This document shows positions 35,131-43,024 of a stretch of 64,000 nt of DNA, one piece after another. The position numbers were made by a program, and so were the translations under genes. The stretch's first letter is position 1, and every line of letters begins with the position of its first letter. The notes below the pieces were generated by a model. The model ran no database searches and had not been told where the DNA came from. It was given only the letters and a program-made list of their open reading frames with translations. The stretch is from Pseudomonas tumuqii (GTDB taxonomy: Bacteria > Pseudomonadota > Gammaproteobacteria > Pseudomonadales > Pseudomonadaceae), in NCBI RefSeq assembly GCF_013184545.1, contig NZ_JAAOJA010000001.1, positions 682,001-746,000 of the forward strand, written 5' to 3'.

Positions 35131-35913
35131 ATGAGCAATAAATCCGATCTCGAACTGGCGCTGATCCAGAGCGAGTTGGCTTGGCAGGATCCGGCCGCCA
35201 ATCGCGCGCAGTTTCAGCTGTTACTGGAGCAGGCCCGCGGCGCCGACCTGATCGTGCTGCCGGAGATGTTCAGCACCGGTTTCTCCATGGACTCGGCGGC
35301 TTTGGCCGAGCCGGAAAACGGCCCGACCAGCCAGTGGCTACTGGACCAGGCGGCGCGCCTGCAGGCGGTGATCTGCGGCAGCCTGATCATCCAGGCGGCC
35401 GACGGCTCCTACCGCAATCGTCTGCTCTGGGCGCGACCGGACGGCAGCCTGGCGCATTACGACAAGCGCCACCTGTTTCGCATGGCCGGCGAGCACAAGC
35501 ACTACGCGGCGGGTGAACATCAGCTGCTGCTGGAGCTGAACGGTTGGCGGGTTCGTCCGCTGATCTGCTACGACCTGCGTTTCCCGGTCTGGAGCCGTGA
35601 CCCGCACAGCACCGACCTGCTGTTGTATGTCGCCAACTGGCCGGCGGCGCGACGTCAGCACTGGAACCGTTTGTTGCCGGCGCGGGCGATCGAAAACCTG
35701 TGTTATGTGGCGGCGGTGAACCGCATCGGTCAGGACGGCAAGGGGCATGCCTACAGCGGCGATTCCCAGGTGCTGGATTTTCAGGGCGACAGCCTGCTGC
35801 AGGCGGGAGCCGAAGCCGGGGTGTTCCGGGTGCTGCTGTCGGCTGCGCAGTTGGCCGCCTATCGCCAGCGTTTCCCGGCTGATCAGGATGCCGACCCTTT
35901 CACCCTGCAGTAG
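35131..35913 (+). CDS. Nitrilase-superfamily omega-amidase (YafV/NIT2-like)
   Basis: Carbon-nitrogen hydrolase of 260 residues. The catalytic triad is visible: E45 (VLPEMFSTGFSM), K112 (HYDKRHLF) and C146 (LICYDLRFPVWSR). FSTGFSM and the overall length fit the YafV/omega-amidase group, which hydrolyses alpha-ketoglutaramate or alpha-ketosuccinamate. The ATG at 35131 has GGAG upstream; the frame is open into the preceding gene but that part is not nitrilase-like. Its 3' end overlaps the end of the convergent merR gene by 14 bases. Confidence 0.9.
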   Translation: MSNKSDLELALIQSELAWQDPAANRAQFQLLLEQARGADLIVLPEMFSTGFSMDSAALAEPENGPTSQWLLDQAARLQAVICGSLIIQAADGSYRNRLLWARPDGSLAHYDKRHLFRMAGEHKHYAAGEHQLLLELNGWRVRPLICYDLRFPVWSRDPHSTDLLLYVANWPAARRQHWNRLLPARAIENLCYVAAVNRIGQDGKGHAYSGDSQVLDFQGDSLLQAGAEAGVFRVLLSAAQLAAYRQRFPADQDADPFTLQ

Positions 35914-36286
35914 TCAACTGCGCCAGGCGCGCCTGTTCGGCAGCGCTGGCTTCCAGGCGCTGTTGTTCACTGTATAGAAAGCTGCGCAGGCTCTGCAGGT
36001 CGGCAATCTTCTGTTCCACCTCCGCCAGCTTTTTCGCCACCAATAGTGCGCCTTGGGCACAATCCAGCTGCTGCTCACGGCGGGCCCGGAGTATTTCGCC
36101 GATCTCGCCCAGGGAGAAGCCCAGGCTCTGCGCCTGTTGGATAAAGCCCAGGTCGCTCAAGGTCTGGGCGCTGTACTCGCGATAGTTGTTGTCGCGGCGC
36201 TGGGCGCTGATCAGGCCGAGGCTTTCGTAATAGCGCAGGGTATGCCGGCTGGCCCCGCTGCGTTTTTCCAGTTCGCCAATGCGCAT
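35900..36286 (-). CDS. MerR-family transcriptional regulator
   Basis: 128 residues. The N-terminal winged helix is canonical (MRIGELEKRSGASRHTLRYY, ESLGLI), followed by a hinge and a long dimerisation helix (LLVAKKLAEVEQKIADLQSL). Only one cysteine (in QQLDCAQG) is present in the effector region, so it lacks the two-cysteine metal loop of CueR or ZntR; the ligand is unknown. It is divergent from an SDR-family gene across 76 bases that hold a MerR-type promoter (36298-36328), so it most likely controls that gene. Confidence 0.93.
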   Translation of the reverse strand: MRIGELEKRSGASRHTLRYYESLGLISAQRRDNNYREYSAQTLSDLGFIQQAQSLGFSLGEIGEILRARREQQLDCAQGALLVAKKLAEVEQKIADLQSLRSFLYSEQQRLEASAAEQARLAQLTTAG

Positions 36287-36297
36287 CGCAATATCCC

Positions 36298-36328
36298 TTG
36301 ACTGTAGAGTGTGCTCGACAGTTTAGCC
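36298..36328 (+). promoter_or_regulatory. MerR-type promoter and operator in front of the SDR gene
   Basis: A -35 box TTGACT (36298-36303) and a weak -10 (TTAGCC, 36323-36328) are 19 bases apart, the overlong spacing of MerR-activated promoters. The spacer carries an inverted repeat, ACTGTAGAG and CTCGACAGT (36301-36322), with 8 of 9 pairs matching around a 4-base centre. Orientation fits activation of the plus-strand SDR gene. Confidence 0.65.
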
Positions 36329-36362
36329 TGCGCGGGTCATCAACGACTCAGGCGGATTGGTC

Positions 36363-37433
36363 ATGCATCAGCAATGTTTTGTTACCGGCGGCAGTGGCTT
36401 TATCGGTCAGCATCTATTGGCCACGCTGACACGCAAGGGGCATCCGGTGACGGTCATGCTGCGCGCGCCGGAACGTTTGCCGGCGCTGCGCATGCAGATC
36501 GATCGGCTGGGTGGTGACGGCGGTCTGCTTGGCGCGGTGGCGGGCGATTTGAGCGCACCCGGCTTGGGCTTGAATGCAGCCGCGGCTGAACAGCTGCGCC
36601 GAGCCGCTGTGGTGTTTCACCTTGGCGTGCAGTTCGCCTGGGGCTTGTCGGCCGAGCAGGCGCGAGCGGTGAATGTCGAGGGTGCCCTGGCAGTGGCGGA
36701 ACTGGCGGCCGGCCAGCGCAGTCGTTTGCTGATGGTGGGCGGCTTCATGCTGGCCAATCACGAGCACCTGCAGCGCATCGGCATCGACCTGCAGAACCCC
36801 GCGGCTACCGACTGGCGCAGGGTCTATCGGCGAACCGGGGCCTATGAGGGCAGCAAGCTGGAGGCGCATTTCCGGGTATTGGCGCGGATGCGCGAGCTGG
36901 ACGCCGAGCTGACCGTGGTGCATCCGGCGACCGTCTGTGGCCACAGCCGGACTGGGCATATATTGCCGGCGCAGCCGCTGGCGGGCTTGATCGGCAATCT
37001 TGCCAGCGGCGTGCTGGGGGCGATACCGGGCTCGCCGGCGCATTGGTTGCCGCTGGTCTGCGTGGATTTCTTGGCTGAGCTGATGGTGGCCGCCGCTTTC
37101 GATGCGGATCAGGCGGGGCAGGAGATTCTGGCGCTGGATCGGCACACGCCGAATCTGCAGGGCATGTTGCAGCAACTGGCGCAGAGCCTGGCTGTCAGCG
37201 CGCCGCGGCGACATCTGCCAATACCCTTGTTGCGCCTGTTATTGCAGGTGCCGGGCGTGCCCAGGCTGCTGCGCACCGATCCCGAGTCGCTGGACTTTAT
37301 CCAGCGTAAACGCTTCGATACTGCTGCGACCCAGGCACTGGCGCAGCGGCATCAGTTGCTCTGGCCGGATATCGCCCAGGCCTTGCAGGCCACGGCACGC
37401 TACCTGAGCAAGGAGGGGCTTCCCCGCCATTAG
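36363..37433 (+). CDS. NAD(P)-dependent epimerase/dehydratase (extended SDR)
   Basis: 356 residues, Rossmann fold with TGGSGFIG near the N-terminus (residues 8-15), a YxxxK active-site pair in GAYEGSKLEA, and HPATVCGHSRTGHILPA after it, as in nucleoside-diphosphate-sugar epimerase-like extended SDRs. The substrate cannot be told. I start at the ATG at 36363 rather than TTG 36357. The gene is likely controlled by the divergent MerR regulator. Its stop codon lies in the loop of a strong hairpin shared with the end of leuA. Confidence 0.88.
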   Translation: MHQQCFVTGGSGFIGQHLLATLTRKGHPVTVMLRAPERLPALRMQIDRLGGDGGLLGAVAGDLSAPGLGLNAAAAEQLRRAAVVFHLGVQFAWGLSAEQARAVNVEGALAVAELAAGQRSRLLMVGGFMLANHEHLQRIGIDLQNPAATDWRRVYRRTGAYEGSKLEAHFRVLARMRELDAELTVVHPATVCGHSRTGHILPAQPLAGLIGNLASGVLGAIPGSPAHWLPLVCVDFLAELMVAAAFDADQAGQEILALDRHTPNLQGMLQQLAQSLAVSAPRRHLPIPLLRLLLQVPGVPRLLRTDPESLDFIQRKRFDTAATQALAQRHQLLWPDIAQALQATARYLSKEGLPRH

Positions 37434-37444
37434 CGGCGGGGAAG
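37419..37444. terminator. Hairpin between convergent SDR gene and leuA
   Basis: CTTCCCCGCC (37419-37428) and GGCGGGGAAG (37435-37444) form a perfect 10-bp stem; the loop ATTAGC contains the SDR stop codon TAG. No T tract follows in either direction, so it may stop transcription weakly, or act as an RNA 3' end stabiliser for both genes. Confidence 0.55.
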
Positions 37445-37447
37445 GCG

Positions 37448-39118
37448 TCAGGCTGCCTGCGCCTCGGCCTGGGCCAGTGCGCGGTTCAAGGCGCTGAACA
37501 GGGCGCGAAAGCTCGCCGTGGTCAGGTTCTCGTCGATGCCCACGCCATACAGGGCGCGGCCGCCGTTGACCCGCAGTTCGATATAGGCCGCCGCCTTGGC
37601 GTTGGTGCCGGCGCCAATGGCGTGCTCGCTGTAGTCCATGATCTCCACGGTCACCGGCAAGCCGGCGACCAGGGCTTCCAGCGGACCCTTGCCGATGCCG
37701 CGCCAGTGCTGGCTTTCGCCGGCATGAAGGATTTCCACGTCGACCGCGCTGGTGCCGTTCTCTTCCTGCAGGCGGTGGCCTTTCAGGGCATAGGGCGTGG
37801 TGGCTTGCAGGTATTCGCAGTCGAGCAGCTGGTGGATCTGCGCGGCGCTCATTTCCAGGCCGAGGCGGTCGGTTTCCTTCTGCACCACCTGGCTGAACTC
37901 GATCTGCATGCGCCGTGGCAGGCAGATGCCGTATTCCTGCTCCAGCAGGTAGGTGATGCCGCCCTTGCCCGACTGGCTGTTGACCCGGATCACCGCCTCG
38001 TAGCTGCGGCCGATATCGGCCGGGTCGATCGGCAGGTAGGGCACTTCCCAGATGCCGTTCGGGTCCTGCTGGCTGAAGCCCTTGCGGATCGCGTCCTGGT
38101 GCGAGCCGGAGAACGCGGTGTGCACCAGGTCGCCGACATAGGGGTGGCGCGGGTGCACGGGGAGCTGGTTGCACTCCTCGACCACCTTGCGCACGTTGTC
38201 GATGTCGGAGAAATCCAGGCCGGGGTGGATGCCCTGGGTGTAGAGGTTCAGCGCCAGGTTGACCAGATCGACGTTGCCGGTGCGCTCGCCATTGCCGAAC
38301 AGGCAGCCTTCGACGCGATCGGCGCCGGCCATCAGGCCCAGTTCGCTGGCGGCCACGCCGGTGCCGCGGTCGTTGTGGGTGTGCAGGCTGATCAGCACGC
38401 TGTCGCGGCGGCTGATATGGCGGCCGAACCATTCGATCTGGTCGGCGTAGACGTTCGGCGTGGCCACTTCCACGGTGGCCGGCAGGTTGAGGATGACCTT
38501 GTTGTCCGGGGTCGGCTGCCACACGTCCAGCACCGCATCGCAGACCTCCACGGCGAACGCCAGCTCGGTGGAGGTGAAGATCTCCGGCGAGTACTGGAAG
38601 GTCCAGCGGGTCTGCGGCTGCTGTTCGGCGAGGTTCTTGATGATCCGTGCGGCATTCACCGCGATAGCGACTACGCCGGCCTTGTCCTGGTTGAAGACGA
38701 TGCGGCGGAAGCTCGGTGCGGTGGCGTTGTAGACGTGGACGATGGCCTGCTTGGCGCCCTTGAGCGACTCGAAGGTGCGGCTGATCAGGTCTTCGCGGGC
38801 CTGGGTCAGCACCTGGATGCAGGTGTCGTCGGGGATATGGCCGTCTTCGATCAGGGTGCGCACGAAGTCGAAGTCGGTCTGCGAGGCGGAAGGGAAGCCC
38901 ACCTCGATCTGCTTGATGCCGACCTGCACCAGGGTCTTGAAGAAGCGCAGCTTCTTCGCCGCGTCCATCGGCTCGATCAGCGACTGGTTGCCGTCACGCA
39001 GGTCCGAGCTGCACCAGATCGGTACTTCGCTGATGGTCTTCGACGGCCAGGTGCGATCCGGCAGATCGATGGCCGGGAAGGCGCGGTACTTGCTGGACGG
39101 GTCTTTGCGCATGCTCAT
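37448..39118 (-). CDS. leuA: 2-isopropylmalate synthase
   Basis: First committed enzyme of leucine synthesis; condenses acetyl-CoA with 2-oxoisovalerate. 556 residues, the longer form. Residues from about 30 form the HMGL-like TIM barrel ([18 protein letters not shown] with the metal Asp; [20 protein letters not shown] with the metal His pair further on), and the C-terminus is the LeuA regulatory domain for leucine feedback ([18 protein letters not shown]). An AAAAGGA ribosome site lies 7-8 bases upstream of the ATG at 39118. A leucine-rich reading frame at 39189-39266 precedes it. Confidence 0.97.
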   Translation of the reverse strand: MSMRKDPSSKYRAFPAIDLPDRTWPSKTISEVPIWCSSDLRDGNQSLIEPMDAAKKLRFFKTLVQVGIKQIEVGFPSASQTDFDFVRTLIEDGHIPDDTCIQVLTQAREDLISRTFESLKGAKQAIVHVYNATAPSFRRIVFNQDKAGVVAIAVNAARIIKNLAEQQPQTRWTFQYSPEIFTSTELAFAVEVCDAVLDVWQPTPDNKVILNLPATVEVATPNVYADQIEWFGRHISRRDSVLISLHTHNDRGTGVAASELGLMAGADRVEGCLFGNGERTGNVDLVNLALNLYTQGIHPGLDFSDIDNVRKVVEECNQLPVHPRHPYVGDLVHTAFSGSHQDAIRKGFSQQDPNGIWEVPYLPIDPADIGRSYEAVIRVNSQSGKGGITYLLEQEYGICLPRRMQIEFSQVVQKETDRLGLEMSAAQIHQLLDCEYLQATTPYALKGHRLQEENGTSAVDVEILHAGESQHWRGIGKGPLEALVAGLPVTVEIMDYSEHAIGAGTNAKAAAYIELRVNGGRALYGVGIDENLTTASFRALFSALNRALAQAEAQAA

Positions 39119-39188
39119 GGTGCAATCCTTTTAGCGGCGGCCGCAGGAGGGTGGCCAGGCGAAATCGAGGTGAGTGAGGCGGTGCGGT

Positions 39189-39266
39189 TCAGTCACGCAG
39201 TCGCTGGCTAACCAGGCAGAGGTTGGCGTGTTGCCGCAGGAGAAAGAGGGTGTGGTTAGTGTTCAT
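39189..39266 (-). CDS. Putative leucine-rich leader peptide of leuA
   Basis: A 25-codon frame (peptide MNTNHTLFLLRQHANLCLVS, then QRLRD) ending 70 bases before leuA. Six of 25 residues are leucine, three of them at positions 7, 9 and 10, and three leucine codons are CTC. This is the form of an attenuation leader that senses charged tRNA-Leu. I see no classical terminator hairpin between it and leuA. The mRNA there does contain CCUCCU, complementary to AGGA in the leuA ribosome site, with GCGGCCGCCGC between them able to fold on itself, so control of translation start is possible. The region 39119-39443 contains no other gene. Confidence 0.55.
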   Translation of the reverse strand: MNTNHTLFLLRQHANLCLVSQRLRD

Positions 39267-39273
39267 GGCGTAA

Positions 39274-39302
39274 ACCCTAACCAGTGGGGCTAAAGCTGGC
39301 AA
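39274..39302 (-). promoter_or_regulatory. Likely leuA promoter
   Basis: On the minus strand TTGCCA (39297-39302) and TAGGGT (39274-39279) are exactly 17 bases apart. Transcription would begin at or within a few bases of the leader-peptide ATG at 39266, so the leader might be translated from a nearly leaderless RNA; alternatively AGGG in the -10 serves as ribosome site for a transcript starting further upstream. Confidence 0.5.
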
Positions 39303-39443
39303 GCATCGCTTGAAAATTGGTGATAAAGGTCGTTAGCGCTTTATTTGTGGTTTTTTATTGCGTGGAGTGGCGCGGGTATTCTCGGCAATTGCGCGGCGGT
39401 TTCTATCCGCAGCCATGGTTGCGCATGCCATGAGTCCGCTGCG

Positions 39444-39986
39444 TCAGCGAATGAAGGCCTTGCTCACTTCACGAAACAGCGGGTTGCCGGCCTGTTCCAG
39501 CCATTCGAAGGCAACCATTTCCCGCGATACGATACTGGCACCGGCTTGCTGCATGCGCGCCAGGGCCAGCGCCTTGTCCGAGGCCTGGCGCGAGCCGACA
39601 GCCTCGGCCACCACGAAGACCTGGCGGCCCTGGACGAGCAGGTCGAGCACGGTCTGCAGCACGCAGACATGCGCTTCGCTGCCGCAGACCACGAACTGTG
39701 CTCGTGCGCCGCCAGGACGCTTGAACAGTTCGCCGTCGCTGACCGCAGAAAAGTGCAGCTTCTCGATGATGGCCGAGGCCTGGTGGCCATCGCGCAAGGA
39801 CGGGATCGTCTGCCCCAGACCCTTGCTGTACTGCTCGGTGAGCAGCACGGGCACGCCGATGCGCTGCGCCACCTGCTGCAGCCACAGGGCATTTTCCGCC
39901 AGGGCGGCGCTGTCATGGATGGCCGGGAACAGGCGGGCCTGGATATCGATGATCAGCAGGGTTGAAGTCGCGGCGTTGATGCGCAT
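39444..39986 (-). CDS. Isochorismatase-fold cysteine hydrolase
   Basis: 180 residues of the isochorismatase/nicotinamidase superfamily. The triad is D14 (LLIIDIQARLFPAI), K76 (IIEKLHFSA) and C108 (CGSEAHVCVLQT). The pattern is closest to the YcaC-like/isochorismatase-domain hydrolases of unknown substrate. Follows the M23 peptidase gene by 45 bases on the same strand and is likely in one unit with it and xseA. Substrate not assignable. Confidence 0.9.
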   Translation of the reverse strand: MRINAATSTLLIIDIQARLFPAIHDSAALAENALWLQQVAQRIGVPVLLTEQYSKGLGQTIPSLRDGHQASAIIEKLHFSAVSDGELFKRPGGARAQFVVCGSEAHVCVLQTVLDLLVQGRQVFVVAEAVGSRQASDKALALARMQQAGASIVSREMVAFEWLEQAGNPLFREVSKAFIR

Positions 39987-40031
39987 CGGTAGTCCCTCGT
40001 TATGGCCAAGTCACTGCATCACGGCAGTGTT

Positions 40032-40856
40032 TCAGGGTTTGAACGCGCCGATGAAGATGGCCGGGTCGACCCGCGCATCGTTCAGGCTGACGTTCCAGTG
40101 CAGGTGCGGCCCGGTGGCCCGGCCGGTGGCGCCAACCTTGCCGAGCACGCCGCCGCGGGGCAGTTCATCGCCGACCTTCACGCCGATTTCCGAGAGGTGG
40201 CAGAACATGCTGATCAGCCCCTGGCCGTGGTCGACGAACACCGTCTTGCCGTTGAAGAAGTAGTCGCCGGTGAGGATCACCGTGCCGGCCGCGGGCGCCT
40301 TGATCGGGGTGCCGCGGTTGGCGGCGAAGTCCAGGCCGGAATGCGGGTTGCGCTCCTCGCCGTTGAAGAAGCGGCGCAGGCCGAAGGGGCTGGACAGCGG
40401 TCCGTTGACCGGCTTGTCGAACAGCAGGTTGCTCGGCTGGCGGGCGCTGAATTGCTGGTAGGCGCGGGTCTGCTCGGCCAGTTCGCGCTCGATGCGCTTG
40501 AGATTGGCGGCGTTGGGGTTGACCTGTTGCTGGTTCTTGATGGTGATGCGCTGCTCGACATAGTGCTTGCTGGCGACCTGGAAGCTCAGGGTCCGCTTGC
40601 CGTTCACCTGGATCTGCTGGCTGCCGGGTTTGGTCGTCAGGGGCAGGCCGACGAGGGCGATCCAGCGCTGGCCGTCCTCATAGATCACCAGCAGCGGTTT
40701 GCCCAGGTAAGTGACGCTGGGCGCGCTGGCGCTGGGGCCGAGATCGACTACGGCGACCCCGCCGGGCACCGGTTTGTGCAGCAGGCGGCTGATAAAGCCT
40801 TCGGCATGCAGCGGCAGGGCGAGGCAGAAGGCGACTAGCAAGACAATCAAACGCAT
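40032..40856 (-). CDS. Periplasmic M23 (LytM-type) metallopeptidase
   Basis: 274 residues with a cleavable signal peptide (MRLIVLLVAFCLALPLHAEG), a middle beta domain, a short helical stretch and a C-terminal peptidase_M23 domain. Zinc ligands are all kept: H172 and D176 in NPHSGLDFAANRG, H253 in GPHLHW, with catalytic H220 and H251. It should therefore be an active peptidoglycan endopeptidase, unlike the degenerate EnvC/NlpD activators. Located 62 bases downstream of xseA. Confidence 0.93.
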   Translation of the reverse strand: MRLIVLLVAFCLALPLHAEGFISRLLHKPVPGGVAVVDLGPSASAPSVTYLGKPLLVIYEDGQRWIALVGLPLTTKPGSQQIQVNGKRTLSFQVASKHYVEQRITIKNQQQVNPNAANLKRIERELAEQTRAYQQFSARQPSNLLFDKPVNGPLSSPFGLRRFFNGEERNPHSGLDFAANRGTPIKAPAAGTVILTGDYFFNGKTVFVDHGQGLISMFCHLSEIGVKVGDELPRGGVLGKVGATGRATGPHLHWNVSLNDARVDPAIFIGAFKP

Positions 40857-40918
40857 GGGCTATCCAGGGGGGCAGTGTGGATTTGTTCCACCGGTTAACG
40901 GTGAATGCGGCGTTCAGG

Positions 40919-42298
40919 TTAATCCAGCAACGACAGGGTCGTCGGCTGGATATGGTTGTCCTCGACCCGCACATCCAGCTCGCCCTCGGCCAGCCGCGCT
41001 TTCAGGCGCTGACCGCTGTGGGTGTCGGCGGCGCGGCGCACGGCCCGGCCGCGCTCGTCGAGGAGGATGCTGTAGCCGCGGCCGAGGGTGGCCAGCGGGC
41101 TGACCGCCTGCAAGGTCTGCACCTGGCTTTGCAGCTGCAGGCGGCGTTCCTTCAGGCCTTCGCGCATGGCCCGGGGCAGGCGTTCGGCGAGGCTGCCCAG
41201 GCGCTGGCGCAGCAGTTGCAACGTGCGCTCGGGATGCTGGCCGGCCAGGCGGGTTTGCAGGCGCACCAGGCGCTCGCGGCGAGTGTTCAGTTGGCGTTCG
41301 AAGGCGCGCGCCAGGCGCATTTCCAGGTCATCCAGGCGTTGCGCGTGCTGGCGCAGGCGTTCGCCGGGGTGGCGCAGGCGCCGGGTCAGGCCATCCAAGC
41401 GCAGGCGTTCGCGCTCCAGGCGGTTGTGCATGCGCATGACCAGGCGGCGCTGCAGGCTGTGCAGGCGTTGCACCAGCTCGCTGGCGTCGGGGGCCAGCAG
41501 TTCGGCGGCGGCCGAGGGGGTTGGCGCGCGCACATCGGCGACGAAATCGCAGATGGAGACGTCGGTTTCATGGCCCACCGCGCAGACGATCGGCGTGACG
41601 CAGGCCGCTACCGCGCGCGCCACGGCTTCTTCGTTGAAACACCAGAGGTCTTCCAGGGAGCCGCCGCCGCGGGCCAGGATCAGGGCATCGAAGCCCTGGC
41701 GATCGGCCAGCTGCAGGGCGCGGATGATCTGGCCGCTGGCATCCAAGCCTTGCACGGCGGTGGGGATCAGGGTCAGGGCGACCTGCGGGGCGCGGCGGCG
41801 GAACACGCTGATGATGTCGCGAATGACCGCGCCGGTCGGCGAGCTGACGATGCCGATGCGCCTGGGGTGGGCCGGCAGGGCGACTTTGCGCTCGGTGGCG
41901 AACAGGCCCTCGGCGCCGAGTCTTTCCTTCAGGGCTTCGAAGGCCAGGCGCAGGGCGCCGTCGCCGGCTGGCTCGACGCTGTCGACAATCAACTGGTAAT
42001 CGCCGCGCCCTTCAAACAACGAGACCTTGCCGCGCACCTTGACCGCCAGGCCATCGCGCAGCGCCTGACGCACCCGCGCGGCGTTTTGTCGGAACAGCGC
42101 GCAGCGCACCTGGGCCTGACTATCTTTAAGGGTGAAGTAGATATGCCCGGAAGCCGGCTTGGCCAGGTTGGAAATCTCCCCCTCGACCCAGATGCTGGAA
42201 AATACATCCTCCAGCAGCAGGCGCGCGCGGTTGTTGAGCTGGCTGACGCTGAGCACTTCGCGGTCGAGGTTCAGGCGTTGGAACGGGTCTTTGATCAT
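40919..42298 (-). CDS. xseA: Exodeoxyribonuclease VII large subunit
   Basis: Catalytic subunit of the ssDNA exonuclease made with XseB (not in this window). About 459 residues: N-terminal OB fold (EGEISNLAKPASGHIYFTLK), the exonuclease core with RIGIVSSPTGAVIRDI, ARGGGSLEDLWCFN and SAVGHETD-like CAVGHETDVSICDFVADVRA, and a long coiled-coil arm full of Arg and Leu. I start at ATG 42298 (MIKDPFQRLNLDREVL); an ATG three codons upstream at 42307 is possible. Confidence 0.96.
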   Translation of the reverse strand: MIKDPFQRLNLDREVLSVSQLNNRARLLLEDVFSSIWVEGEISNLAKPASGHIYFTLKDSQAQVRCALFRQNAARVRQALRDGLAVKVRGKVSLFEGRGDYQLIVDSVEPAGDGALRLAFEALKERLGAEGLFATERKVALPAHPRRIGIVSSPTGAVIRDIISVFRRRAPQVALTLIPTAVQGLDASGQIIRALQLADRQGFDALILARGGGSLEDLWCFNEEAVARAVAACVTPIVCAVGHETDVSICDFVADVRAPTPSAAAELLAPDASELVQRLHSLQRRLVMRMHNRLERERLRLDGLTRRLRHPGERLRQHAQRLDDLEMRLARAFERQLNTRRERLVRLQTRLAGQHPERTLQLLRQRLGSLAERLPRAMREGLKERRLQLQSQVQTLQAVSPLATLGRGYSILLDERGRAVRRAADTHSGQRLKARLAEGELDVRVEDNHIQPTTLSLLD

Positions 42299-42432
42299 GT
42301 TCGGCATGATAAAGGCTTTGCCGGGCCCGCCATATAGCGAAAGTTGCGCAGCAGCGGATGAGCGAGGTTTGCCTTGACCACTGCGAGGCGCTCTTTAAGC
42401 TGCGCGGCTTTCAGTCAGTTCGAGGGTGCGCC

Positions 42433-42984
42433 ATGCGCGAACAGCAAGCCATCATAGTGCCGAAAATCTCCAGTTTCCCCGGGCATGAAGCCAGGGCGCG
42501 GGCGATCGTGCGCTGGCTGGTGCAGCAGAATGTCATCGAGGAGCAGTTGAGCACCTGTGGCCGGACGTTCAACAAGATGGCCTATGCCGTTGCCCCGGGG
42601 GCCCGGCAGGTGGTCGAGCAGCCGCAGTTGTTGCCTTTCGGCCAGCCGGTCAATGGGCTGGAGATCATCTACAAGCGCTGCATCTATACCCCGCTGCACG
42701 ACTTTCTCGAGGAGGCCGGTTGTCCGCAGTGTCGCCAGGAAGTTGGCGCGGCGCTGTTCGATCGTCTGGAGGAGTGGATGCCCGGCCATAGCGACAACTT
42801 CACCTGCCCGGAGTGCGGGCACGAAGATGACATCAATGGCTTCCTGTTTCTGCAGCCCTGCGGTTTTTCCAATCTGGGGTTTATCTTCAATAACTGGGCT
42901 GAGGCGATCTTCAAGCCAGATTTTCTCGACGAGTTCGCCGAACGCTTGGGTTATCCCATCACGTTGGTGCGTGTAGATAGCTGA
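42433..42984 (+). CDS. Conserved hypothetical protein with two zinc-ribbon CxxC pairs
   Basis: 183 residues of unknown function. Two CxxC pairs, C97/C100 (EEAGCPQCRQE) and C125/C128 (FTCPECGHED), look like one zinc ribbon; C42, C83 and C143 are further cysteines. The C-terminal part has a long aromatic stretch (GFLFLQPCGFSNLGFIFNNW). No signal peptide or helix spanning the membrane. I choose ATG 42433 (MREQQAIIVPKISSFPGHEA), with GAGGG upstream. I recall similar proteins in pseudomonads under the misleading name sugar ABC transporter ATPase; there is no Walker motif here. It is a lone gene, divergent from xseA. Confidence 0.85.
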   Translation: MREQQAIIVPKISSFPGHEARARAIVRWLVQQNVIEEQLSTCGRTFNKMAYAVAPGARQVVEQPQLLPFGQPVNGLEIIYKRCIYTPLHDFLEEAGCPQCRQEVGAALFDRLEEWMPGHSDNFTCPECGHEDDINGFLFLQPCGFSNLGFIFNNWAEAIFKPDFLDEFAERLGYPITLVRVDS

Positions 42985-43024
42985 CGGAAGCGCATGGGGC
43001 TCGTCCTTGAGCCTGAACGGCCTG

